A stretch of DNA of 64,000 nucleotides from Pectobacterium sp. A5351 (GTDB lineage Bacteria > Pseudomonadota > Gammaproteobacteria > Enterobacterales > Enterobacteriaceae): the NCBI RefSeq assembly GCF_028335745.1, contig NZ_CP116477.1:1302001-1366000 (forward strand), written 5' to 3'. Both the position numbers and the translations under genes were made by a program. The notes below the pieces were generated by a model. It saw only the letters and a list, made by a program, of their open reading frames with translations. It had not been told where the DNA came from and ran no database searches. Positions 50,757-58,995 of the stretch are shown here, piece after piece; within the stretch, counting starts at the first letter, position 1; each line of letters starts with the position of its first letter.

Positions 50757-50876
50757 CCGTGGAGCGAGAGGTAAATCGGTCAACGATGACGAACTCTGCT
50801 ATGATTGCGGCATATTTGCGTCGCTCTTTGGCTCGGCGTCACCTTTCGTTATCTCGTCCTTGGTAGAGTAATCACT

Positions 50877-52259
50877 GTGAGTACAACCTCTTTTTCTTCC
50901 CTCGCGCTGCCAGCAGAGCAGTTATCCAATCTTAATGAACTGGGCTATACCGAAATGACGCCTGTTCAGGCGGCGACGCTGCCAGCCGTTCTGAGCGGTG
51001 CAGACGTGCGTGCCAAGGCGAAGACCGGTAGCGGCAAAACGGCGGCATTCGGCATCGGGCTGTTGGATCGTATTGTCGTGAGCGACTTTACCACGCAGGC
51101 GCTGGTGCTGTGCCCGACGCGTGAACTGGCCGATCAGGTCAGCAAAGCGCTGCGTCGTCTAGCTCGTTTTGCGCAAAACATTAAGATTCTTACGCTATGC
51201 GGCGGTCAGCCGATGGGTCAGCAGCTCGACTCGCTGGTTCACGCACCACATATTGTTGTCGGGACACCAGGACGTATTCAGGACCATTTACGCAAACAGT
51301 CACTGTCTCTGGATAGCCTGAAAGTGCTGGTGCTGGATGAAGCAGATCGCATGCTGGACATGGGTTTCACTGACGCGATTGATGATGTGATTTCTTATAC
51401 GCCGTCCGATCGTCAAACCCTGTTATTTTCCGCCACGTACCCGGAAGAGATCGAACAGATCAGCGCGCGCGTTCAGCGTCAGCCGCAGCGTTTTGAGGTT
51501 GCTGATGATGTGGAAGAGTCGGCCATCGAACAACGTTTCTATGAGACGACGAAAGAGCAGCGCCTGCCGCTGTTGATTGCGATTCTGGGTCATCATCAGC
51601 CTTCGTCCTGTGTGGTGTTCTGTAACACCAAGCGCGACTGCCAAAGCGTGTTTGACGCGCTGGATATGCGGGGGATTAGCGTATTGGCGCTGCATGGCGA
51701 TCTGGAACAGCGCGATCGCGATCAGGTTCTGGTGCGCTTTGCTAACCGCAGTTGCCGTGTGCTGGTGGCAACCGATGTGGCGGCCCGCGGTCTCGACATC
51801 AAAGAGTTGGAACTGGTCGTGAATTTTGAGCTGGCTTTCGATCCTGAAGTCCACGTTCATCGCATTGGCAGAACGGGTCGTGCGGGTATGCAGGGGCTGG
51901 CCGTCAGCCTGTGTACGCCACAGGAAATGAACCGCGCTAATCTGATTGAAGACTATCTCGGTATGCGCATTAAATGGGCATCGGCGGATAGCCTTGATCG
52001 CAGTGGTGAGGTTACGCTGGAACCTGAGATGATGACGCTGTGTATTGATGGGGGCAGAAAAGCGAAAATCCGTCCCGGCGATATCCTCGGCGCATTAACC
52101 GGCGATGCGGGATTAACGGCAGCAGAAGTCGGGAAGATTGATATGTTTCCGCTGCATGCGTATGTCGCTATCCGTAAAGCCAGTGCTAAACGCGCGTTTC
52201 AGCAGTTCCAGAAAGGTAAAATCAAAGGAAAAAGCTGTAAGGCCAGATTGTTAAAGTAA
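50877..52259 (+). CDS. dbpA: ATP-dependent RNA helicase DbpA
   Basis: DEAD-box helicase that helps assemble the 50S subunit by acting at hairpin 92 of 23S rRNA. The 460-residue protein has motif I AKTGSGKTAA, PTRELA, DEAD in VLDEADRMLDMG, SAT, HRIGRTGR and the C-terminal DbpA RNA-binding domain (about 385-460; KIRPGDILGALTGDAG). The start is the GTG at 50877, which aligns with E. coli DbpA (457 residues); an upstream in-frame ATG at 50805 is rejected. Confidence 0.93.
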   Translation: MSTTSFSSLALPAEQLSNLNELGYTEMTPVQAATLPAVLSGADVRAKAKTGSGKTAAFGIGLLDRIVVSDFTTQALVLCPTRELADQVSKALRRLARFAQNIKILTLCGGQPMGQQLDSLVHAPHIVVGTPGRIQDHLRKQSLSLDSLKVLVLDEADRMLDMGFTDAIDDVISYTPSDRQTLLFSATYPEEIEQISARVQRQPQRFEVADDVEESAIEQRFYETTKEQRLPLLIAILGHHQPSSCVVFCNTKRDCQSVFDALDMRGISVLALHGDLEQRDRDQVLVRFANRSCRVLVATDVAARGLDIKELELVVNFELAFDPEVHVHRIGRTGRAGMQGLAVSLCTPQEMNRANLIEDYLGMRIKWASADSLDRSGEVTLEPEMMTLCIDGGRKAKIRPGDILGALTGDAGLTAAEVGKIDMFPLHAYVAIRKASAKRAFQQFQKGKIKGKSCKARLLK

Positions 52260-52379
52260 CCAGTGGTTGATATACCAGGCAGTGTAAGATGACGTCGCTG
52301 GGTAACAGACCGGGGTGTTAAGTGCGTACAGACAACAGAAATCGATCGGCGGCTGACGGAAGCGAGCCAGCAGCTAACA

Positions 52380-52910
52380 ATGGTGCTGGTGCTGGTGCTG
52401 GTGCTGGGACTGCGAGACAGCGATGACGAGCATTGGCAAAGCCATTGGGAACGGCGTTTTCCTCACTGGCACCGTATACGCCAGCGGGAATGGTATCAGG
52501 CTGATCTGGATCGTTGGGTGTTGGCGATCCGCCGTGAGCTTAGCGTCTGTACACAGCTCGTGATTCTGATCGGCCATAGCTTTGGCGCACTGGCTTCCTG
52601 TCATGTGGTGCAACAAGGTCAGGAAGGGATTGCTGGTGTGATGCTGGTTGCGCCTGCCGAACCCATGCGCTTTGAGATTGACGAGCGTATTCATGCTACG
52701 CCGCTGCCGGTTCCGGCACTGACCGTTGCCAGCCATAACGATCCATTGATGAGTTTTATTCGCGCCCAATACTGGGCGCATGCGTGGGATAGTGAACTGA
52801 TTGATGTCGGTGAGGTGGGGCATATTAATGCAGATGCGGGGTTTGGCTCATGGGAGTACGGCCTGACAAGATTAGCTGAGTTTTCAGAGAAACTCATTGC
52901 TAGTCGTTAA
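52380..52910 (+). CDS. RBBP9/YdeN-type alpha/beta hydrolase
   Basis: Serine hydrolase of 176 residues with unknown substrate. It has the family start GLRDSDDEHWQSHWE, the nucleophile elbow LIGHSFGA, an aspartate in SHNDPLM and the histidine in VGHINAD. The first codons are made of a (GGTGCT)4 repeat that replaces the usual first beta strand with VLVLVLVL. No strong ribosome site precedes the ATG. Confidence 0.8.
   Translation: MVLVLVLVLGLRDSDDEHWQSHWERRFPHWHRIRQREWYQADLDRWVLAIRRELSVCTQLVILIGHSFGALASCHVVQQGQEGIAGVMLVAPAEPMRFEIDERIHATPLPVPALTVASHNDPLMSFIRAQYWAHAWDSELIDVGEVGHINADAGFGSWEYGLTRLAEFSEKLIASR
52382..52405 (+). repeat. Hexanucleotide tandem repeat (GGTGCT)4
   Basis: Four perfect GGTGCT units directly after the start codon of the hydrolase gene, coding for Val-Leu repeats. 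A change in unit number would keep the frame and alter the length of the first strand. Confidence 0.8.
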
Positions 52911-52972
52911 TAGGCCAATTTTCTATCGAGTAGCCGTGTTCCATTATTAATGGTAACGTTATATTTTTCTTT

Positions 52973-53007
52973 AATGCCAAGGCAACGAGTTTATTTGTCT
53001 TGGCATT
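52973..53007. terminator. Hairpin between convergent hydrolase gene and the 53017-53556 gene
   Basis: AATGCCAAG and CTTGGCATT form a perfect 9-bp stem in the 106-base gap between two convergent genes. The U-run is weak on both strands. Confidence 0.55.
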
Positions 53008-53016
53008 TATCTCTTA

Positions 53017-53556
53017 TTAAGACACTTCTTCCATGTTGCCCGAACCGTGCAACATTTCCTGAATCTGCTGATAAACTTCGGCCGCAGATAAATTGCTATA
53101 GGATGTTTTGCTCTCAAAATGTAATACTTGTTCCCCACCGGAACTATGAAGTGCCCCCATGAGTGCCAGATCTTCTTGTGTAATACGTTCTCCTGTAAAA
53201 GCATCAAACATTTCGGAGTTGCCATCCGGGTATTTAACTACGGAAATGAGTTTGCCGTTGTACAAAGGAATGCCTGTCATTGCCAGAGAGTATTCGGTGG
53301 CGGCTTTCTGCTGTGTTTTGATCTGTTCAGGCTGGAGGGTATCATTCTCCTCAGACGCCCGTTTCTTTTGAGAAGACAGTGTGACTTTGGTGCTCTCGTT
53401 CGAGCCTTGCATATTTTGAGAGTCGGAGTTTGTTGATGTGTCAGTTTTATTTCCCGCGCTGATAGCTGCAACGACCGTTGGGTTGGCTGCAGCACCAATA
53501 GGAGGCATGGTCGCTGGGGTTGTTGCATTCACTATTTGAATATCTGGGATCACCAC
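53017..53556 (-). CDS. Unknown Ser/Thr/Asn-rich protein
   Basis: Not recognised. The 179-residue product starts at GTG with a strong AAGGAG seven bases upstream, so expression is likely. The first 60 residues are rich in Ala, Thr, Asn and Ser with no signal peptide. A Lys/Glu/Gln-rich middle follows (about 60-85), then a C-terminal domain with PLYNGKLISVVKYPDGNSEMF and an amphipathic end (AAEVYQQIQEML). A leaderless polar N-terminus is seen in type III-secreted proteins, but that is only a suggestion. Confidence 0.75.
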   Translation of the reverse strand: MVIPDIQIVNATTPATMPPIGAAANPTVVAAISAGNKTDTSTNSDSQNMQGSNESTKVTLSSQKKRASEENDTLQPEQIKTQQKAATEYSLAMTGIPLYNGKLISVVKYPDGNSEMFDAFTGERITQEDLALMGALHSSGGEQVLHFESKTSYSNLSAAEVYQQIQEMLHGSGNMEEVS

Positions 53557-54086
53557 AGTATAACTCCTTCTTATATCTATTTAATGCTGGTAATGGCTTT
53601 TACCAGTGAGTTACTTTAGTGTGTTAAAACCACGTACGAATACCGCAATCGCTGAAATATCAGGCTATCAACACTTGCAGGGAAATCGTCTTCCCTGGAA
53701 AAGAAGAGGCATCAATCTGCTGAGTATAATTTCCTGTTATTCAACACTATGACGTTAACGAAGTGGTTCATTCAGAACACGGTTAATGTAAAACAGTATT
53801 TATGCCAAGCACTATTTATGCAAAATGCAATTGCATTAAAAAAAACCTATCGCAAAAGGTATCGGCTGTTTTTTCTGCTTCATTAATATCCAAAAGGTAT
53901 AAGATTTAACCTTTTGATTACCAATCGTGCGATCTTATGTGACCAAATGTCTCTATTTTTGAAAAATAGCAAATTATCATGGTATTAGCATGATGCAGTG
54001 ATATCGTTTGAAACGTATGTGCTCTACAAGCGCGGGGGAACGCTATACACTGTTTTCCTCGTCTTTTTCCTGTCTTAAGGAGCCTT
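53557..54086. other. AT-rich intergenic region
   Basis: A 530-base region of low G+C between divergent unknown genes. It contains A- and T-rich runs (for example around 53840 and 53880) and no supported gene or RNA. It may mark the left edge of the island that ends at tRNA-Arg(CCU). Confidence 0.4.
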
Positions 54087-54353
54087 ATGTCTAGCATTAA
54101 ACTAACGGTTAACTATCTGTATAGGCAATCTGGTGAAACGCGTGAAGCGTCACAAGCGACAGCCCGCGTTTTTGTTGGTGATGAACTCATCGCTACCGAG
54201 GTGATTACCGGTATGACGGAAAGTCCGGTTAATAAATATTTGCACCACTCAGGGCCAGAATCGCTCCCCTTGCGTATTGAATGGGATTGCGAGGGAACAA
54301 CAGCGATGACGGTGTCTGAGGTGGAAATTTGCTCCTGCTGCCACCATGATTAG
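54087..54353 (+). CDS. Unknown small protein
   Basis: Not recognised; 88 residues. AAGGAG stands six bases before the ATG, a strong sign of translation. The sequence is mostly beta-like (IKLTVNYLYRQ, ATARVFVGDELIATEVI) and ends CSCCHHD, a cysteine/histidine cluster that could bind metal. No signal peptide. Confidence 0.7.
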   Translation: MSSIKLTVNYLYRQSGETREASQATARVFVGDELIATEVITGMTESPVNKYLHHSGPESLPLRIEWDCEGTTAMTVSEVEICSCCHHD

Positions 54354-54476
54354 CCTGATAAACTAAGCCGTTTTTGAACGGTTTTGCTTCATGATTTACA
54401 GATAACCAACACAATGCGAGTTGTAGATAAACCCACGCACGAGCAGCTTGAAGGATGACGGGTAGACAAGGTGAAT

Positions 54477-55235
54477 ATGATGAAATTAGCGGTATCAACC
54501 TTAATAGCCTGTGGACTGTGGACGGCAACCGCACATGCCGGCTGGTATGTCGTGAGTAACTACGAGGGCCAAATCGGGCCTTATCCGGTACATTTCTCAT
54601 TGCAGAAATACAGTATCGACCAAGAGAAGAACCTTCTGGGCAGTTATTTTTACGATAAATACAGAGCGCCGATCCCTTTGTATGGGCGCATCTCGGGAAC
54701 GTCGCTTCAGCTTTGCGAAATCCATACCCCGCAGGATTATGATAAGTATATCGTTCAGGGTGTTAAGTCTGACACCGACATAACACATTGCCCGTTTGCA
54801 TTGACGGAAACGGGGGAGGATCTCCGCGGCGTGTGGTCGAACGGGAAAGCGCGCTATGATGTTAGCTTACGCCGTGTGGCATCCTTTGACGATAGCACGC
54901 AGCCTGCCAAGATCGAAGGGCAAGTCGATATTCCTTTCTGGGGGCAAACGGCGACTCACAGCTTCGTTGGTGTGTATCAAAACAGCGATACGGGGATGGT
55001 TGTTGAGGGAATTAAGGCGATTAACAAGAAGAATGGCAATGTCGATCAGCTTCTTGAGCCTGATTTTCAGCAATGTCAGTTTGGCTTTTTCATGACCCCG
55101 GTTTATATGAATATTGAAAATGGTGGAGATAATCGCAGCATTATGCTGAATTGTTATTCCCACGGCGGAGGCGATATTCTGCTGGAATATCGTTTCGATA
55201 CGGCAACGCAGCGTTATAACGTGGTCGGAGAATAA
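54477..55235 (+). CDS. Unknown secreted or periplasmic protein
   Basis: Not recognised; about 252 residues with a clear Sec signal peptide (MMKLAVSTLIACGLWTATAHA). The mature part starts GWYVVSNYEGQIG and is beta-rich with four cysteines (LCEIH, HCPF, QCQF, NCYS) that could form two disulfides. The start is one of two adjacent ATGs (54477 or 54480) behind AAGG; a GTG at 54471 is also in frame. It precedes nip by about 200 bases on the same strand. Confidence 0.75.
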   Translation: MMKLAVSTLIACGLWTATAHAGWYVVSNYEGQIGPYPVHFSLQKYSIDQEKNLLGSYFYDKYRAPIPLYGRISGTSLQLCEIHTPQDYDKYIVQGVKSDTDITHCPFALTETGEDLRGVWSNGKARYDVSLRRVASFDDSTQPAKIEGQVDIPFWGQTATHSFVGVYQNSDTGMVVEGIKAINKKNGNVDQLLEPDFQQCQFGFFMTPVYMNIENGGDNRSIMLNCYSHGGGDILLEYRFDTATQRYNVVGE

Positions 55236-55442
55236 AAGCTCTAATCGGTAGGGGCTTTCCTGATGTTATCTATAAATATCTGAATTATTTTGCAGGCTAA
55301 ATATATGTGTTTTTATTGTTGGAAATAAATGATTTTCCTTTTCTTTTTTTTCTTGTTACAAGTGTTGTTTCCTACACTTTAACCATGGTCCATGACTATG
55401 GCTGCATTTTTTTAAAAGGACTATTTTTATAAAGGAGTTAAT

Positions 55443-56234
55443 ATGCTTTCAGGAAAAAAAACGATTCTGGCAGGCTCAATATTGTTCGCGACTTTTTCTT
55501 CACATGCAGATAATTTCCCTAAACTGAATCAGGCTTTGCCATCAGGAATTGATGCGCGAGCGATTGCGCCGGTATTTGACTTTGATACGGATGGCTGTCT
55601 TCCAAGTGCTGGCATAAGCCGTAACGGTTTGCAGAATGGCGGATTGAAGCCATCAGGAAATATAACGGGAGGGTGCCGATGGAGTAACTTTCTCGACTCA
55701 TCAAATACATTGCACCGATACGCCTGTGTTAATTCCGGTGGTTCTCGCTATTGCGGTAGCTTCTATGCACTCTATTTTTTGAAAGACCAGATATTAAGTG
55801 GAATAAATTCGGGCCATCGTCATGATTGGGAACATGTTGCAATCTGGACTAAGAATGGCGTCGTGACACATGGTAGCTACAGTGCACATGGTAAATTAAC
55901 GACCAAAGATGCGTCGAGTATAGATAAGCAGGATGGTCATCTAAAATTTGTTTATCACAAAGACGGCATATTAACCCATGCCTTCCGTTTTTCTAAAACG
56001 AATGAAGAGGCGGAAAATCCATACAATAAATTTGTTACACCAGATATTATAAGCTGGTATTCAATGTATGGTGATGGCATTAATAATCAAGAGTTGCGTA
56101 ACCGATTAAACTCGTTTGACTACGATTCAGCCTCTATTCCGCTTAAAGACAATAATTTTCTGAATAACTTGAATAATGGCCGACCAGCCGGTTACCCGGA
56201 ATTTACAGATGCCAGTATAGCGGCGTCGAAATAA
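55443..56234 (+). CDS. nip: Necrosis-inducing NLP-family protein (Nip)
   Basis: Secreted toxin of the NPP1/NLP family that permeabilises dicot plant membranes by binding sphingolipids. The 263-residue precursor has a signal peptide (about 1-22, ending SSHA) and the family heptapeptide GHRHDWE followed by HVAIW. It also has the early DFDTDGC and the paired cysteines (ACVNSGGSRYCGSF). AGGAG precedes the ATG. The stop codon lies directly against the stop of a truncated phage gene on the other strand. Confidence 0.93.
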   Translation: MLSGKKTILAGSILFATFSSHADNFPKLNQALPSGIDARAIAPVFDFDTDGCLPSAGISRNGLQNGGLKPSGNITGGCRWSNFLDSSNTLHRYACVNSGGSRYCGSFYALYFLKDQILSGINSGHRHDWEHVAIWTKNGVVTHGSYSAHGKLTTKDASSIDKQDGHLKFVYHKDGILTHAFRFSKTNEEAENPYNKFVTPDIISWYSMYGDGINNQELRNRLNSFDYDSASIPLKDNNFLNNLNNGRPAGYPEFTDASIAASK

Positions 56235-57092
56235 TCACGATCGAAGAGGTATGGTTAAGCATGCCTCTCTGTGCTCCAGCAGCGGCAACGGTGGATCGTT
56301 GGGGCCGGTAGAGCGGTTACGTGTGATCGGAGCCTGATAGGTGGAACCATCTTCCCGTGTCACGGTCACGCCAAAGTAAAAATTATCGCCACCGCGCGGA
56401 TCGGGCATGATGTGAGTCAGCTCCCGCGCTTTCATTGGCTTGCCATCATCGGCCAGTTCATCAGGTCGTATCGCTAATTCAGGCTGAAGAATGCTATTGG
56501 TGGCGGCAATCACTTTCGGGTCATCTGGGTTGATTTGCCCTGACATCAGCGCGGGTGCGCGTGATTTGAGGTATAAGGCGCTTTGTGCGGCATTGGGATT
56601 GGTCAGAAAATCAGGATTTAGCGCGGTGTAAAACTGCTGTGCATCAGGGGGAAGCTGTGACCATAAACGGGTTGCGGTGTCTTTATCGTTGGCGCGGGCG
56701 GATAGCGTGATGCCCTCAGCCGGATTCCCGTAGCGTGTGGTCATTTCCTGTAGTTGCTGCTGGCGCTGCTGCCGCTTTTCACCCGCTTGGGAAACGGCTA
56801 GGGTTCCCGCTGAAATATCGACGCGGCGTTTGTCCAGTGCGCGATCCTGAACTTTGTTTTCCTGCTCGATACCTTGCTGTTGAAGCAGGTTATTGTAATC
56901 GCGTTCATCGGTAGGCTTTTGCCAGTTCTGGGTGTTAACCGCCATGTCATAGTTTCTGTCGGCGTTTTTCTGCTGAGATTTAAGCTGTTCATTAGCGGCC
57001 TCCCGCTGCTGCTCCAGCCCTGCCGCCTTCTGCATACCTTGTAACCCTTGCTGGCGCGTTTGTGCCGTAATATCAATTAAGCCGTATGACAT
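56235..57092 (-). pseudogene. Truncated phage-like coiled-coil protein
   Basis: 285 residues, product not identified with certainty. The start has an AGGAG and follows the alpA remnant closely. The first 120 residues are charged, Gln-rich coiled coil (REAANEQLKSQQKNADRNYD, QRQQQLQEMT); the later part is globular (FYFGVTVTREDGSTYQAP). It resembles virion-internal or DNA-ejection proteins of podoviruses in style. The frame runs out in a short unrelated-looking tail exactly where nip begins, so it is probably cut by a deletion or by arrival of nip. Confidence 0.55.
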
Positions 57093-57097
57093 CGTAT

Positions 57098-57382
57098 TTA
57101 CTCCTGCTCAAAAAGAGGTTGTGCCAACATGCTCACTGCTTCTGGCAGGATCGGTTCTGGCTTTTCCATGGCTCTACGGGCGATCACCGCCGCGCGGCGT
57201 TTCGCTCTAGACTGTTTGACGATCCATTCGTCGACATCAGCTTCACGCCAGCCAATAGCACGGCCTCCGGTTATGCTGAACGGTGCAGGGAATTGGTCGT
57301 TTTCCCACATCACGCGCAATGTGCCGCGATCAAGGGAGACTTTTTCACATACCGCTTTTCACGTAATATTTTCTCGCTCATG
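57098..57382 (-). pseudogene. AlpA-family regulator, frameshifted
   Basis: The AlpA helix-turn-helix body is readable from KAVCEKVSLDRGTLRVMWE through GGRAIGWREADVDEWI. Its natural start, MSEKILREKR, lies in another frame just upstream, and a stop codon interrupts the body frame. AlpA proteins control excision in P4-like satellites. A 24-codon frame (57379-57453) overlaps the start by ATGA and may be a leader gene. Confidence 0.65.
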
Positions 57383-57471
57383 CCAGCGTGTTCCGTTGAT
57401 TGAAGTGATCAACCAGATAGCGGCGCATATCGTTTAATTCGTTGGGTTCCATCGTATTTATCCATTAAAAA

Positions 57472-57499
57472 AGCCTGCTGGGCGAACCATGCAGGCTTG
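57472..57499 (-). terminator. Rho-independent terminator (minus strand)
   Basis: On the minus strand AAGCCTGC and GCAGGCTT form a perfect 8-bp stem followed by further T. It lies just before the alpA leader on that strand. Confidence 0.65.
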
Positions 57500-57528
57500 G
57501 AGGTTATGGCAGATTTTGGGCAAAAAAA

Positions 57529-57562
57529 TACCGGAGCAGCTTTTAAGGCATACTCCGGTATC
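57529..57562 (-). terminator. Second minus-strand terminator
   Basis: ATACCGGAG and CTCCGGTAT form a perfect 9-bp stem; seven T follow on the minus strand. Two terminators in a row insulate the alpA block from leftward transcription. Confidence 0.7.
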
Positions 57563-57627
57563 TTTCGCGAATTTAGCGCGTATTGATGAATGGGGCAAGA
57601 AGGATGTGGATTATTGTCTGGCTGGAT

Positions 57628-57655
57628 TTGACATGCGGATACTTATTGTTATGAT
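57628..57655 (+). promoter_or_regulatory. Sigma-70 promoter of the TumE/HTH pair
   Basis: TTGACA and TATGAT are spaced by 16 bases and precede the toxin-like gene by 28 bases. The -10 lies inside the palindrome at 57644-57670. Confidence 0.75.
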
Positions 57656-57670
57656 TGGGTCATAACAATA
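57644..57670 (+). promoter_or_regulatory. Perfect 11-bp inverted repeat over the -10 box (operator)
   Basis: TATTGTTATGA and TCATAACAATA are exact complements separated by five bases. It covers the -10 hexamer, as expected for autorepression by the HTH protein encoded downstream. Confidence 0.75.
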
Positions 57671-57682
57671 GTAGGGTGACAT

Positions 57683-58050
57683 ATGGAACGTGATAGTGCT
57701 TTAGATTACCTGCTGTCATTGCATGGCGAGACGGTATACCGAGAAGATGGATACTGGTGGAAAGTGGATGCCTGGGAAGTTAAAGCGACGGCTTTCATCC
57801 CGCACGGTATGCGCTGACGTTGCATGACAAGCACAATACACGGGTATTCGGAATGGATAACGCACACGCCATTAAGCCGCCCAAGAAAGGGAAATTTTCG
57901 GGTCGTCTGGTCTATGACCATGTACACCGAACGCCTGTGGATAAAGGTTATCCGTATGAGTTTGTGTCTGTCGCGCAGTTACTTGAAGATTTCTTTACCC
58001 GAATAGATGAAGTTATCGCAGAACGTGAAAAAAAGAGGTTAATACGATGA
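57683..58050 (+). pseudogene. TumE-like (DUF6516) toxin gene, frameshifted
   Basis: The first frame encodes 44 residues, MERDSALDYLL to IPHGMR, then stops at 57817. The second frame continues at once with YALTLHDKHNTRVFGMDNAH and runs to 58050. Together they give a typical small DUF6516/TumE protein of about 123 residues (PHG-x-RY-x-LTLHD pattern). The break is at GGTATGCGCTGACG; loss of one copy of a 7-base TATGCGC repeat would explain it. The downstream partner gene overlaps the end by four bases. Confidence 0.65.
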
Positions 58051-58430
58051 AAGCTCTGATTGGCGTTATGCCTGAAGCCGTGATCCGCGCAAGAATGCTT
58101 GCCATCGTCAAAGGTCAGTACAAGCCGGAAGAAGGGGAGCCGAAAGTCTGGTTTACTTCCATGAACGCGCTGGCGCAGGTACTCAATAATGAGAATATCG
58201 CTTTGCTGCGACTTATGGATGAACAAAAACCCGAAACCCTCACCGAACTGGCGGAAATGTCTGGTCGTCAGAAAAGCAATTTATCCGTGACGCTCAAGAC
58301 ACTGAATTCGCATGGTTTTGTAAGGCTGGAAAAAGTGGGCAGAAGCGTTAAGCCGATAGCCATGTTCACTGATTTTGATATTCAGGTGAAACAGGAGTTT
58401 ATTGAGAAGTTTTCACCGAAAGCCGCCTGA
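58047..58430 (+). CDS. HTH antitoxin/regulator partner of TumE-like toxin
   Basis: 127-residue MarR-like winged helix protein: LTELAEMSGRQKSNLSVTLKTLNSHGFVRLEKVGRS is the DNA-binding part, here read as AEMSGRQKSNLSVTLKTL plus the wing. Such proteins follow TumE-type genes as antitoxins. It begins in an ATGA overlap with the broken toxin gene and is intact. It probably binds the palindrome at 57644-57670. Confidence 0.75.
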   Translation: MKALIGVMPEAVIRARMLAIVKGQYKPEEGEPKVWFTSMNALAQVLNNENIALLRLMDEQKPETLTELAEMSGRQKSNLSVTLKTLNSHGFVRLEKVGRSVKPIAMFTDFDIQVKQEFIEKFSPKAA

Positions 58431-58507
58431 ACGTAGCCCAGCTTGCTGGGCTGTTGCTCCCTGTCTTTTTATTCCCGCCAAATTTCCCTATAGATCAGCA
58501 GAAAGGT

Positions 58508-58705
58508 GTCAGTTCGGTTGGTTCAGTTGGTTCACGGGCTGCTAAGCCGCGCCAGCACTGGGTTTATGTGAACCAACATAGCCCTTATTGCGTTGGTTCA
58601 GCGGTGATTTTTGTTGGTTCAGTGTGGGTTCAAAATAGAAAAAATTTTCCTTATAAAACAATGAAATTAATAAATTGAACCAACTGAACTGACTGAACTA
58701 ACACA
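58508..58705. repeat. Iteron cluster (GTTGGTTCA), likely P4-like replication region remnant
   Basis: Six exact copies of GTTGGTTCA or its complement TGAACCAAC occur at 58517, 58526, 58569 (inverted), 58592, 58613 and 58676 (inverted), with near-copies at 58624 and 58690. No gene is present in 58431-58723. P4-like satellites carry comparable iterons near their primase-helicase gene for replication initiation. That gene is absent here. Confidence 0.6.
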
Positions 58706-58723
58706 TTTTCTCGCACGTAGGGG

Positions 58724-58969
58724 TTATTCCTGCGTAGTGTCTTCCTCTGGCATGTAGTGGATCACGTATACATTAAACTGTCGCCCATCAATACGGGTAA
58801 TGCTGCCGTTGTCTGTGGCACTGTGCACACCGTTGATCCGCCGCTGTTCCCTTATGAACTCGTAAGCCACCAGCCAGCGCCACATTTCTAAATTTTGCTG
58901 ATCATTAGGCTGGAAATAGCCTTTCGCTTCAGCCTTTGCCAGCGCATGGAGCACTCGCAGCCTATTCAA
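58724..58969 (-). CDS. Unknown phage-island protein, probably partial
   Basis: Not recognised. An 81-codon frame begins at a TTG, but the frame is open further upstream to 59083 (readable as GEYKAATCHPFDYALSSLNRG) without a clear start. It overlaps the end of the integrase remnant in another frame. This suggests a deletion that joined the integrase start to the interior of this gene. The protein is soluble-looking and charged. Confidence 0.4.
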   Translation of the reverse strand: MNRLRVLHALAKAEAKGYFQPNDQQNLEMWRWLVAYEFIREQRRINGVHSATDNGSITRIDGRQFNVYVIHYMPEEDTTQE

Positions 58970-58995
58970 CGGGTCATGGTCATAATGACCGCGAT

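Noticed and set aside
57820..58050. Stand-alone 76-codon gene upstream of the HTH gene
   Set aside because: Its sequence continues the broken TumE-like protein that starts at 57683, so it is the second half of a frameshifted gene.
58508..58705. CRISPR array
   Set aside because: The repeated word is only nine bases, spacing is irregular and orientation is mixed; it fits iterons, not CRISPR. No cas genes are present.
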